Shown: in pieces, positions 24,751-33,621 of the stretch | How positions within the stretch are numbered: position 1 is the first letter of the stretch | Layout of the letters: each line of letters begins with the position of its first letter | Notes under the pieces: generated by a model | What the model saw: the letters and a program-made list of their open reading frames with translations, nothing else | The model's database searches: none | What the model was told of the DNA's origin: nothing | Origin: Cacconaster sp964598495 | GTDB lineage: Bacteria; Bacteroidota; Bacteroidia; Bacteroidales; UBA932 | NCBI GenBank assembly: GCA_964598495.1 | Contig: CAZRBY010000001.1 | Span: forward strand, 62,001-126,000 | Reading direction: 5' to 3' | DNA: 64,000 bases | Made by a program: the position numbers and the translations under genes

Positions 24751-26697
24751 ATGACAAAATTAGTTTCCCACGTTCCAGAAGGGCCCCTCGAACAAAAATG
24801 GATATCTCACAAAAACAATATCCGTATTGTAAGCCCTGCCAACAAACGTAAACTTGAAATAATCGTTGTCGGCACAGGTCTTGGCGGTGCATCTGCGGCT
24901 GCCTCTTTGGGAGAACTCGGCTATAATGTTAAGGTATTCTGCATCAGCGATTCTCCCCGTCGCGCACATTCCATCGCAGCCCAGGGTGGAATCAATGCTG
25001 CTAAAAATTACAGAAACGACAATGACTCGGTTTATCGTCTGTTCCACGACACCATAAAGAGCGGTGACTATCGCAGCCGCGAAGCAAATGTCTACCGCCT
25101 CGCCGAAGTATCCAATAATATCATCGACCATTGCGTTGCACAAGGTGTTCCTTTTGGACGCGATTACAGCGGACTTCTCGATAACCGTTCATTCGGAGGC
25201 GGACAGGTTTCCCGTACCTTCTATGCGCGCGGTCAAACCGGACAACAGCTCCTTCTCGGTGCTTATGCGGCACTCAATCGTCAGGTTACCAAAGAACGCG
25301 TAAAGACATATCCAAGGCATGAGATGCTTGATCTGGTAGTTATAGAGGGTGAAGCGAAGGGTATAATAGCCCGTAACCTTGTAACGGGTAAAATTGAAAG
25401 ATTCGGTGCGCATGCAGTGGTTATCGCCACCGGAGGATACGGCAACTGTTACTTTCTCTCAACTTACGCAATGACCTGCAATGGTTCTGCAATTTGGCAG
25501 TGCTATAAGAAGGGGGCATTCTTCGCAAACCCGAGCTTTACACAGATTCATCCCACTTGTATTCCGGTCGAAGGCGACCAGCAATCCAAACTGACCCTTA
25601 TGTCGGAATCTCTCCGTAACGACGGACGCATCTGGGTTCCAAAAAAGATCGAAGATGCCAAAAAACTACAGGCAGGAGAGCTTAAGGGATCACAGATTCC
25701 CGAAGAGGATAGGGATTACTATTTGGAACGCAGATATCCCGCATTCGGCAACCTTGTGCCCCGTGATGTGGCCTCCCGCGCGGCAAAAGAGCGTTGTGAT
25801 GCAGGTTTCGGCGTTAACAATACGGGCAGAGGGGTTTTCCTTGACTTCAGCACTGCAATTGAAAGACTCGGAAAGGATGTTATTAAAGCAAGATACGGCA
25901 ACCTCTTCCAGATGTACGAAAAGATTACTGACGTCAATGCTTATGAAGAACCTATGATGATTTACCCTACCATCCACTACACTATGGGTGGTATCTGGGT
26001 TGACTATAACCTCCAGACTACTATTCCTGGCCTTTATGCTATTGGCGAAGCCAATTTCTCCGACCACGGCGGAAACCGTCTGGGTGCTTCAGCTCTTATG
26101 CAAGGCCTTGCAGACGGATATTTTATCCTTCCATATACTATCGGTGACTATCTTGCAGGCAAAATTCTGACCCCAAAGACCGACATAAACCACCCCGCAT
26201 TTGCAGAGGCTGAAAAGGGTATCACCGACAGGATAAATAAACTGTTCGACGTAAAAGGCCGACGCAGTGTTGATTCATATCACAAAGAACTCGGCCATAT
26301 AATGTGGGAGTATGTAGGAATGACCCGTAATGAGGAGGGTTTGAAAAAAGCAATCGCACAGATAAGGAAACTTCGCAAAGAATATTGGGAGAACGTATGT
26401 GTACCAGGTGAAAATAATGAATTCAACCAGGAACTGGAGAAGGCATTGAGAGTTGCCGACTTTATGGAAATGGGAGAACTTATGGCACTTGATGCCCTCA
26501 ATCGCCGTGAATCCTGCGGAGGTCACTTTCGCGAGGAAATGCAAACCGAAGATGGTGAAACAAAGCGTGACGATGAAAACTTCATGTATGTCAGCGCATG
26601 GGAATTTAAAGGAGAGGATCGGGAACCCGTTCTTCACAAAGAACCGTTGAAATTTGAATTTGTGAAAGTTGCCTCGCGCAGTTACGCTAAAATATAA
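24751..26697 (+). CDS. sdhA: Fumarate reductase/succinate dehydrogenase flavoprotein subunit
   Basis: From the ATG at 24751 (MTKLVSHVPEGPLEQKWISH) the protein is 648 residues. It carries the FAD fold IIVVGTGLGGASAAASLGELGYNVKVF, the covalent-FAD His region RRAHSIAAQGGINAAKNYRNDNDS, VVIATGGYG, HPTCIP, RRYPAFGNLVPRDVASRAAKE with the active-site Arg, and HGGNRLGASALMQGLADGYF. This is the Bacteroidetes/epsilonproteobacterial-type subunit (about 640-660 residues), which in anaerobes works mainly as menaquinol:fumarate reductase. sdhB follows 17 nt later. The cytochrome b subunit gene (sdhC/frdC), normally directly upstream in this phylum, is absent here; the upstream neighbour is a divergent hydrolase. 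Confidence 0.95.
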   Translation: MTKLVSHVPEGPLEQKWISHKNNIRIVSPANKRKLEIIVVGTGLGGASAAASLGELGYNVKVFCISDSPRRAHSIAAQGGINAAKNYRNDNDSVYRLFHDTIKSGDYRSREANVYRLAEVSNNIIDHCVAQGVPFGRDYSGLLDNRSFGGGQVSRTFYARGQTGQQLLLGAYAALNRQVTKERVKTYPRHEMLDLVVIEGEAKGIIARNLVTGKIERFGAHAVVIATGGYGNCYFLSTYAMTCNGSAIWQCYKKGAFFANPSFTQIHPTCIPVEGDQQSKLTLMSESLRNDGRIWVPKKIEDAKKLQAGELKGSQIPEEDRDYYLERRYPAFGNLVPRDVASRAAKERCDAGFGVNNTGRGVFLDFSTAIERLGKDVIKARYGNLFQMYEKITDVNAYEEPMMIYPTIHYTMGGIWVDYNLQTTIPGLYAIGEANFSDHGGNRLGASALMQGLADGYFILPYTIGDYLAGKILTPKTDINHPAFAEAEKGITDRINKLFDVKGRRSVDSYHKELGHIMWEYVGMTRNEEGLKKAIAQIRKLRKEYWENVCVPGENNEFNQELEKALRVADFMEMGELMALDALNRRESCGGHFREEMQTEDGETKRDDENFMYVSAWEFKGEDREPVLHKEPLKFEFVKVASRSYAKI

Positions 26698-26714
26698 AGA
26701 GTAAGGAGTAGTTT

Positions 26715-27500
26715 ATGAATTTTACATTAAAGATATGGCGGCAAAAAAACGCCAAAAGTAAAGGTCACTTTGAAACCTACAAAGTGCAAAACATATCTCC
26801 CGGAACATCTTTCCTGGAGATGTTGGATATTCTCAACGAACAACTTATTAACGAAGGTGCAGATCCGATTGCAGTCAACAAAGGTTGTAAAGGGAAAAAA
26901 GTCGATCCCGTGGCATTTGACCACGACTGTCGAGAAGGAATATGCGGTATATGCTCGCTTTACATTAACGGCCGTGCACATGGTCCCGACAATGAAATAA
27001 CCACTTGTCAGCTCTATATGCGCAAATTCAAGGATGGCGAGACCATTACCGTAGAACCTTGGAGAACCCGTGGTTTTCCCATTCTAAAAGATCTCGTTGT
27101 AGACAGAGGGGCATTTGATAAAATACTTCAGGCCGGTGGATTCATATCGGTAAATGCCGGCAATGCTCCCGATGCAAACGCTATTCTCGTACAGAAAGAA
27201 AAAGCAAACGAAAGCATGGACGCAGCAGCATGTGTCGGTTGCGGTGCTTGTGTTGCCACTTGCAAAAATGGCTCTGCAATGCTATTTGTAGCATCCCGTG
27301 TAAGTTCACTGGCTCTTTTACCCCAGGGTAAAATTGAGGGGGCACGTCGTGCTAAAGCTATGGTTGCAAAGATGGATGAACTTGGTTTCGGCAGTTGTAC
27401 CAACACACGTGCCTGTGAATTGGAGTGTCCAAAAGGCATCAGTATAGCACATATTGCCAGACTCAACAGAGAATTTCTTTCAGCTAAATTAAAAGACTAG
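26715..27500 (+). CDS. sdhB: Fumarate reductase/succinate dehydrogenase iron-sulfur subunit
   Basis: This 261-residue subunit wires the flavoprotein to the quinone site. The [2Fe-2S] ligands are in FDHDCREGICGICSLYINGRAHG with the distal C in EITTCQLYM. The [4Fe-4S] and [3Fe-4S] ligands are in AACVGCGACVATCKNGSA and CTNTRACELECPKGISI. It is co-transcribed with sdhA. After the stop come 87 nt without features, then a short heptamer array and a terminator. No membrane anchor gene follows. Confidence 0.96.
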   Translation: MNFTLKIWRQKNAKSKGHFETYKVQNISPGTSFLEMLDILNEQLINEGADPIAVNKGCKGKKVDPVAFDHDCREGICGICSLYINGRAHGPDNEITTCQLYMRKFKDGETITVEPWRTRGFPILKDLVVDRGAFDKILQAGGFISVNAGNAPDANAILVQKEKANESMDAAACVGCGACVATCKNGSAMLFVASRVSSLALLPQGKIEGARRAKAMVAKMDELGFGSCTNTRACELECPKGISIAHIARLNREFLSAKLKD

Positions 27501-27587
27501 GTACGGGGTACGGGATAGTTTAGAGTATGGAGTGGTGTGTAGTTGGGAGTGGTGCGGCATACGCGGCAATTATTAATACTACTTTAG

Positions 27588-27622
27588 AGCCAACAGCTAA
27601 TAACCAATAGCCAACAGCCAAA
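27588..27622. repeat. Phased heptamer array, 5 units
   Basis: Five consecutive 7-nt units: agccaac, agctaat, aaccaat, agccaac, agccaaa. They use the same unit family as the array at 21327-21410 and, like it, sit between a gene end and a neighbouring terminator. Confidence 0.75.
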
Positions 27623-27648
27623 AATGGGGTTAGTACCCCATTTTTTTT
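27621..27648 (+). terminator. Intrinsic terminator after sdhAB
   Basis: AAAATGGGG-TTAGTA-CCCCATTTT (27621-27644) followed by TTTT, about 120 nt beyond the sdhB stop. Confidence 0.85.
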
Positions 27649-28007
27649 AATATCTTCCAATAACAGTTGATTATATGTTTATACCATTTGATAACTTTTT
27701 ATGAAAAAGATAATCATAATAATAGTTGTTAAATATGCAAACTCAGTTTTGAATTCTTTTACAAACATTATCAATACTGCTCCATTGTTTAAAAGATCAA
27801 ATGAATTTATGAACATAATAAACAAATCTATTTTAAATGGCATTATTCAGAGCAAATAATTGTTTATATTCTGTCAATATATTTTTGATAATTAACGTCT
27901 GAATTTTATCCACAATATCAACACATTAATAACTACTACTACTTTTTTAAATAATATTATTTATTTTTGTGTTGTTTAAAAACGCTATCAAAGCGGTACC
28001 ACAAGAT
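27649..28007. other. Highly AT-rich intergenic region upstream of ruvB
   Basis: About 360 nt dominated by A/T, with no gene. It contains a perfect DnaA-box consensus TTATCCACA (27906-27914) and a TATTTTTG -7 box (27962-27969) that probably drives ruvB. One isolated DnaA box is weak evidence for an origin; another TTATCCACA occurs inside a gene at 4981-4989. Confidence 0.5.
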
Positions 28008-29030
28008 ATGAGCAAAGAAAGATTTGATCCGAGGGAGGAGTCCTTTTCCAGAGAACGTGATATCGAGGGACAAATACGTCCTAAAGAGTTCGAGGAGTTT
28101 GCCGGACAGGACAAGGTCATAGAAAATCTTAAGATTTTTGTCAAGGCGGCACTTCTCAGAGGTGAGGCTCTCGATCACATACTTTTGCATGGTCCTCCCG
28201 GTCTCGGCAAGACTACTCTTGCCCATATTGTAGCCAATGAACTTGGGGTAAATATGAAAATTTCCTCAGGTCCGGTTCTGGATAAGCCAGGGGATCTGGC
28301 CGGACTTCTTACTTCCCTTGAAGAGGGAGATGTTCTTTTTATAGATGAGATTCATCGTCTTTCACCGATAGTTGAGGAATATCTCTATTCTGCAATGGAG
28401 GATTATACGATAGATTTAATGATAGATAAGGGGCCCGGAGCACGCTCCATACAGATTTCGCTCAATCCTTTTACGCTTATAGGGGCTACCACCCGCAGCG
28501 GACTTCTCACCTCTCCTTTAAGGGCAAGATTTGGTATAAAATCGCATCTGGAGTATTATGATGCGATTGTTCTCAAAAAAATCATAATAAGGAGCGCCTC
28601 TATTTTGGATATAGAAATAAATGAAGATGCGGCGTGGGAGATAGCTTTACGTAGCCGCGGTACACCGCGTATTGCCAATTCTCTGCTCCGGAGAGTGAGA
28701 GATTTTGCGCAAGTCAAGGGCACCGGTATAATAGATATTGAAATAGCTCGAATAGCCCTCAATGCTCTAAATATTGACAAACGCGGTTTGGATGCCATTG
28801 ACAATAAGATTCTTACCACCATTATAGAAAAGTTCAAAGGTGGTCCGGTTGGAGCCGGCACAATAGCTACGGCTATCAGTGAGGATGTAGGTACTCTTGA
28901 GGAGGTATATGAGCCGTTTTTAATCAAAGAGGGTTTTATATCCCGTACTCCGCGAGGTAGGGTTGTAACCGAACTTGCCTATAATCACCTCGGAATAAAA
29001 ATTTCCGACAAGGAAAATCTCCTCTTCTGA
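28008..29030 (+). CDS. ruvB: Holliday junction branch-migration motor RuvB
   Basis: From the ATG at 28008 (MSKERFDPREESFSRERDIEGQIRPKEFEEF) it is 340 residues, the normal length. An upstream in-frame GTG at 27969 overlaps the -7 box and is rejected. Motifs: Walker A HGPPGLGKTTLAHIVANE, Walker B VLFIDEIHRL, sensor 1 LIGATTRSGLLTSPLRARFG with the Arg finger, and the winged-helix C-terminus (KGGPVGAGTIATAISEDVGTLEEVYEPFLIKEGFISRTPRGRV). It drives branch migration together with RuvA (13780). Confidence 0.97.
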   Translation: MSKERFDPREESFSRERDIEGQIRPKEFEEFAGQDKVIENLKIFVKAALLRGEALDHILLHGPPGLGKTTLAHIVANELGVNMKISSGPVLDKPGDLAGLLTSLEEGDVLFIDEIHRLSPIVEEYLYSAMEDYTIDLMIDKGPGARSIQISLNPFTLIGATTRSGLLTSPLRARFGIKSHLEYYDAIVLKKIIIRSASILDIEINEDAAWEIALRSRGTPRIANSLLRRVRDFAQVKGTGIIDIEIARIALNALNIDKRGLDAIDNKILTTIIEKFKGGPVGAGTIATAISEDVGTLEEVYEPFLIKEGFISRTPRGRVVTELAYNHLGIKISDKENLLF

Positions 29031-29072
29031 TATTGAAATGTTCATAACTTTAAAACAACAGAATAATATAAA

Positions 29073-30302
29073 ATGAAAAGAATTATTATTGCAGTAATAG
29101 CTGTTTTGTTTTTTATCCCGTTACAGGAGAGCAATGCCTGTACTTCGGCAATTATCACGGGAAAGGCAACCCCGGACGGACGTCCCCTGCTATGGAAACA
29201 TCGCGATACGGGCACTCTGGACAATCGCATCGAATATTTTGATAAATCCAAAGACAAAAGCATCAAATATGCATTCATAGCCCTTGTGGATAGTCCGAAG
29301 GAGACAAAAGAGGCTTGGATGGGTACCAATGAAGTTGGTTTTTCAATCATGAATACAGCTTCATACAATCTTACATATGAAGAGGTATCTATTCAGGATC
29401 AGGAGGGAGTGGTGATGTACAATGCGCTGGCCGCCTGCAGAACTCTTGCCGATTTCGAGAAAATGCTCTCGAAAATGAAGTTTCCAACAGGTGTGGAGGC
29501 AAATTTCGGTGTAATTGACGCAGAAGGCGGTGCGGCTTATTATGAAGTGAGCTGTAGGGATTGGGTAAAGGTGGATGTAAATAACCCTGCTGTTGCCCCT
29601 GAGGGTTACCTTATATATACCAACCACTCTTTTACCGGAAAGATTAATGATGGTATGGGTTATATCCGTTATGTCAGTGCGAGCGATATATTCATGGACC
29701 GTTTCATAAAGAACCAACCTATGACGCCGCAGTGGATTTTTAACTCACTTTCACGCAATTTTTATCACTCTCTTCTCGATATCAATCTTGCCGAAAATCC
29801 TGAGGTAGCTCCCAACGGTTGGTTTGTAGATCAGGATTTCATCCCACGCAAGTCAACTTCGGCATCCAGTGTGGTAAAAGGCGTGCTTCCGGGTGAAAAT
29901 CCCGAGCTTACAGTTATGTGGAGCGTTTTGGGATATCCTCCGGTAAGCATTGCGGTTCCTCTATTTGTGAAGAGCGGCAACAATCTTCCGGCACAGGTGG
30001 TGGCAAGAGGTGAAAACGGCGAAGGTTTCGATCCTAAGAATTGCGAGATTTGCGACCTGGCGATGGCGAGAAAAGCCAACGTATTTCCCGTTTCAAGAGG
30101 AAATGGCGGCAAATATTTCCGTTTCGATCTTCTCCTGAATGGAGAGGGAACCGGATATATTCAGCGTCTTGCTCCCTACGAGGAGGCTATTTTCGAGACA
30201 TTCAATCCTGTAATTGAAAAGTGGTATAAAAAGGGTTCGGTAGATCTTTCGGAACTCTCCGCACTCTATTCAAAAATGGATATAGGCGCTGAGGTAAAAT
30301 AA
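29073..30302 (+). CDS. Secreted Ntn-type linear amide hydrolase, paralogue of 4965-6218
   Basis: The protein has 409 residues. Signal peptide MKRIIIAVIAVLFFIPLQESNA is followed by Cys23 in CTSAIITGKATPDGRPLLWKHRD. Cleavage at NA|C would expose Cys23 as the N-terminal nucleophile. Other conserved parts are WMGTNEVGFSIMNTASYNL, NFGVIDAEGGAAYYEVS, NPAVAPEGYLIYTNHSF and GYPPVSIAVPLFV. It aligns end to end with the gene at 4965-6218 but is not a recent copy. Its substrate is an amide of unknown identity. It lies 42 nt after ruvB and 1 nt before mfd, so it may be translated with mfd, a functionally odd pairing. Confidence 0.82.
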   Translation: MKRIIIAVIAVLFFIPLQESNACTSAIITGKATPDGRPLLWKHRDTGTLDNRIEYFDKSKDKSIKYAFIALVDSPKETKEAWMGTNEVGFSIMNTASYNLTYEEVSIQDQEGVVMYNALAACRTLADFEKMLSKMKFPTGVEANFGVIDAEGGAAYYEVSCRDWVKVDVNNPAVAPEGYLIYTNHSFTGKINDGMGYIRYVSASDIFMDRFIKNQPMTPQWIFNSLSRNFYHSLLDINLAENPEVAPNGWFVDQDFIPRKSTSASSVVKGVLPGENPELTVMWSVLGYPPVSIAVPLFVKSGNNLPAQVVARGENGEGFDPKNCEICDLAMARKANVFPVSRGNGGKYFRFDLLLNGEGTGYIQRLAPYEEAIFETFNPVIEKWYKKGSVDLSELSALYSKMDIGAEVK

Positions 30303-30303
30303 G

Positions 30304-33300
30304 GTGCATATTCCCGAAAATATATCCAGGAATTATGTAGACAACTGTTTTACCTCATCGGCAAAAGCAGTTTACATAACATCGGTAATCTCTTTGATGG
30401 ATGCTCCATCGGTGCATGTCGTGTTGGCAGATACCAAGAAGAATGCATATTTCCTGACCAACGACTTCTATAGTTTTTTTTCTGACGAGTGTATCTATTA
30501 TTATCCCTCGCCGACGGATAAAAGTGAACTGAAAGAGGCTACTGCCAAGGTGCAGCGTACGGCCGCGTTATCGGCTCTGAACTCATTTGAGGGGGGTTCA
30601 TGCGCTTCATGGCGTGAAAAGGTCGGAGCCGGCTCATTTGTCATAACCGGTCGGCTGATGGATATGGAGTACAATTCTCGGCACAAACCTGTGCTGATAA
30701 TCTCCTATCCGGAAGCTCTGGATCTGCCGGTACTGAATAGAAGCGAAATCAGACGCACCATACTTTCGATAAAGCGAGGAGAGAGACTTTCCCACGAATT
30801 CATAAAAGAAATGCTCTATGAAAGCGGATTTGAAAAAGTGGATTTCACGGCGGAGCCCGGTCAATTTGCCTTGAGGGGCGGTATAATCGATATATTTTCA
30901 TTTGCCGACAACCTGCCTGTCAGAATAGATTTTTTCGGTGATCAGGTTGAATCAATCCGCAAATTCGACATCAATACCCAGCTTTCAAAAGAGAGCGTGG
31001 AGAGTGTCGACATTTTTCCCGATATACACAAGAACATGGATGACACACCCCTCGTCCCGTTTTGGGATATTCTTCCCGATAATTTTGTTTTATGGGATTT
31101 GAGGGGGGAAAATCCTACCGGAGAAAATTATGTCATACCCCAGCCTACATTCAATAAAAATTTCGAAATACTCTCGCAGGATATCCGAAGCAAGATGGAT
31201 CAGGGATATACTGTGACCATCCTCAGCCCCAATGAGGCACAGACCGACCGTCTAAGGCAGATTTTGGTTGATACGGGCGAGAAGGTGCGACCTGATTTTC
31301 TGCCGTTGTCACTCCATGAAGGTTATGTGGACAGGATTTCCAAGAATTGCTATTATACCGACCACCAGATATTCGAACGCTATCACAAGGTAAAGGTCAA
31401 AAGGCAGGTAGAGAGATCCGAACGCCTTACCATCAATGAGATAATGGCATTCAGGCTGGGAGATTATGTAGTCCATATAGATTACGGAGTGGGCAAGTTC
31501 GGAGGTCTTGTCAAGACAAATGTAAACGGTAAGGTGCAGGAGGCGATAAAACTGGTCTATAAAGACAATGATGTGGTATTTGTCTCCATTCACGGTGTCC
31601 ACCGTATGTCCAAATATAAATCGAGGGATGGAGAACCTCCGAAAATTTATAAGCTCGGCACCAAGGCGTGGGAAAATCTCAAATCCAGAACCAAATCCAA
31701 GGTAAAGGATATAGCAGATGACCTGATAAAACTCTATTCCGCCAGACAACATTCAAAAGGATTTGCATTTTCGGCCGACAATTATCTAATGCAAGAACTT
31801 GAATCTTCATTTATGTACGAGGATACGCCTGACCAGGCTCTTGCTTCAAAGAAAGTAAAGGAAGATATGGAGAGTGACCTGCCGATGGACCGCCTCGTTT
31901 GCGGAGACGTGGGATTCGGCAAGACTGAAGTGGCCATCAGGGCTGCGTTTAAGGCTGTTTGCGACAGCAAGCAGGTGGCGGTTCTTGTGCCGACCACCAT
32001 TCTTGCGCTGCAGCACTATCAGACATTCTCTTCTCGTCTTAAGGATTTCCCCTGCAGGGTTGAGTATGTCAGCCGCTTGCGCAACACACAAGAGATATCG
32101 CGCATATTGGGAGATCTCGAGGCCGGCAGAGTGGATATACTTATCGGCACTCACCGCATCCTCAACAAAAAAGTACTCTTCAAGGATCTCGGATTGCTCA
32201 TTATCGACGAGGAGCAGAAATTCGGAGTTTCTTCCAAGGAAAAGATACGCCGGATGAGGAGCAATATAGATACTCTCACCCTCACCGCCACTCCAATCCC
32301 CAGAACTTTGCAATTTTCGCTTCTCGGAGCAAGGGATCTCTCCATCATCAACACCCCTCCTCCCAACCGCAAACCGGTCTATACCGAGGTGATTAATTTC
32401 AATGATGATGTCATAACCGATATCATCAACTCCGAGCTGGAAAGAGGGGGACAGGTCTTTTTCGTCCACAACAGGATAGAAGATATCCTCTCGGTGCGTG
32501 ATATATTGCAGCGTCTGGTACCTCAAGCACAGATATGTGTGGCACACGGACAGATGGAGCCCGAAAAGCTGGAAAAGATTATTCTCGATTTCGAAAATTA
32601 CGAATACGATGTGCTTATCGCAACCAGCANNNNNNNNNNCGAAACGCTGGAAAAGAGGGTAGTGGAGTTTATCGCAGGTGAGTACGATATCCTGCTGGCC
32701 ACCACCATAATCGAAAACGGAATAGATATTCCCAATGCCAACACGATGATAATCAATCAGGCGCAACGCTTCGGTTTGAGCGACCTTCACCAACTCAGAG
32801 GGAGGGTCGGTCGGTCAAATGTCAAGGCTTACTGTTATCTCCTGATACCTCCCATCGCATCTATTACGGACGATGCCCGCAGACGCATCAGAGCGATCGA
32901 GGCCTTCTCGGAACTGGGTAGCGGATTCAACATAGCAATGCAGGATTTGGATATCCGCGGAGCAGGCAATCTATTGGGTGCGGAGCAGAGCGGATTTATT
33001 GCCGAGATGGGATTCGAGACCTATATGCGTATCCTCAACGAGGCGATGGCGGAGCTGCGTGAAGAGAAGATGAGTAAAGGAGAGGATGTGGCCATGCCCG
33101 ATGCCATGCGCTCCGTCCCTATGGCGGATACCCAGATAGAGACCGACCTTGAGGCCTATATTCCCGATGAGTACGTGCAAGTTACTTCGGAAAAAATCCG
33201 TCTTTACAAGGATCTGACAAATATCGGCGATGAGAGGCAGATGGAGGCTCTGCGTAAGGAGATGACAGACCGTTTCGGTCCGATTCCCGAACAGCTCGAA

Positions 33301-33570
33301 GAGTTGATCCGTATAGTACAGCTAAAGAAAGTCGCACAAAATCTCGGTTTTGAGAAGATAATCCTGAAAAATGGGGTGATGCTGGCCTATTTTATCTCAA
33401 ACAGTATGCATTCATATTATAGAGGGGATCTATTCCCCGCCATACTTACCGCCATCCAGTCACTCGGTGACCGCTGCAGGGTAAATGAGGTTAAAGATAG
33501 ACTCTATATCAGGGTAAAAAGCATTCCTGATGTACGTCAAGCCATTCTCTTTCTCTCAAAACTCATTTAG
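30304..33570 (+). CDS. mfd: Transcription-repair coupling factor Mfd (crosses a 10-N gap with duplicated flanks)
   Basis: Mfd removes stalled RNA polymerase and recruits UvrA. The order is standard: UvrB-like N-terminal modules (about 1-330, including RGGIIDIFSFADNLPVRIDFFGD), the RNAP-interacting CarD-like domain (FRLGDYVVHIDYGVGKFGGL ... IKLVYKDNDVVFVSIH), the RecG-like helicase (Walker A CGDVGFGKTEVAIRAAFKA, DEEQKFGV, LTATPIPRTL, HQLRGRVGRSN) and the C-terminal UvrA-interacting domain. The start is a GTG at 30304, one base after the previous stop. Ten Ns fall at 32630-32639. LEKIILDFENYEYDVLIATS before the gap and LEKRVVEFIAGEYDILLATT after it are the same helicase segment in two diverged versions, so the join is not a simple internal gap. 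Confidence 0.93.
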   Translation: MHIPENISRNYVDNCFTSSAKAVYITSVISLMDAPSVHVVLADTKKNAYFLTNDFYSFFSDECIYYYPSPTDKSELKEATAKVQRTAALSALNSFEGGSCASWREKVGAGSFVITGRLMDMEYNSRHKPVLIISYPEALDLPVLNRSEIRRTILSIKRGERLSHEFIKEMLYESGFEKVDFTAEPGQFALRGGIIDIFSFADNLPVRIDFFGDQVESIRKFDINTQLSKESVESVDIFPDIHKNMDDTPLVPFWDILPDNFVLWDLRGENPTGENYVIPQPTFNKNFEILSQDIRSKMDQGYTVTILSPNEAQTDRLRQILVDTGEKVRPDFLPLSLHEGYVDRISKNCYYTDHQIFERYHKVKVKRQVERSERLTINEIMAFRLGDYVVHIDYGVGKFGGLVKTNVNGKVQEAIKLVYKDNDVVFVSIHGVHRMSKYKSRDGEPPKIYKLGTKAWENLKSRTKSKVKDIADDLIKLYSARQHSKGFAFSADNYLMQELESSFMYEDTPDQALASKKVKEDMESDLPMDRLVCGDVGFGKTEVAIRAAFKAVCDSKQVAVLVPTTILALQHYQTFSSRLKDFPCRVEYVSRLRNTQEISRILGDLEAGRVDILIGTHRILNKKVLFKDLGLLIIDEEQKFGVSSKEKIRRMRSNIDTLTLTATPIPRTLQFSLLGARDLSIINTPPPNRKPVYTEVINFNDDVITDIINSELERGGQVFFVHNRIEDILSVRDILQRLVPQAQICVAHGQMEPEKLEKIILDFENYEYDVLIATSXXXXETLEKRVVEFIAGEYDILLATTIIENGIDIPNANTMIINQAQRFGLSDLHQLRGRVGRSNVKAYCYLLIPPIASITDDARRRIRAIEAFSELGSGFNIAMQDLDIRGAGNLLGAEQSGFIAEMGFETYMRILNEAMAELREEKMSKGEDVAMPDAMRSVPMADTQIETDLEAYIPDEYVQVTSEKIRLYKDLTNIGDERQMEALRKEMTDRFGPIPEQLEELIRIVQLKKVAQNLGFEKIILKNGVMLAYFISNSMHSYYRGDLFPAILTAIQSLGDRCRVNEVKDRLYIRVKSIPDVRQAILFLSKLI
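32630..32639. other. Scaffold gap (10 N) in mfd
   Basis: Ten N between two contig ends that both encode the same roughly 20-residue Mfd segment with only about 60% nucleotide similarity by eye. Confidence 0.95.
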
Positions 33571-33621
33571 ATTCCAAAAACTTCTTACCTTTGCAACCCC
33601 AAAGACCATAATAAATATAGA

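Noticed and set aside
27649..28007. oriC based on the perfect DnaA box at 27906-27914
   Set aside because: Only one perfect box is present and another occurs by chance inside a gene at 4981. A clustered set of boxes and dnaA are lacking, so I keep it as context for the parS finding only.
31846..32793. A 315-residue open frame antisense to mfd
   Set aside because: It crosses the N-run and is complementary to conserved helicase motifs.
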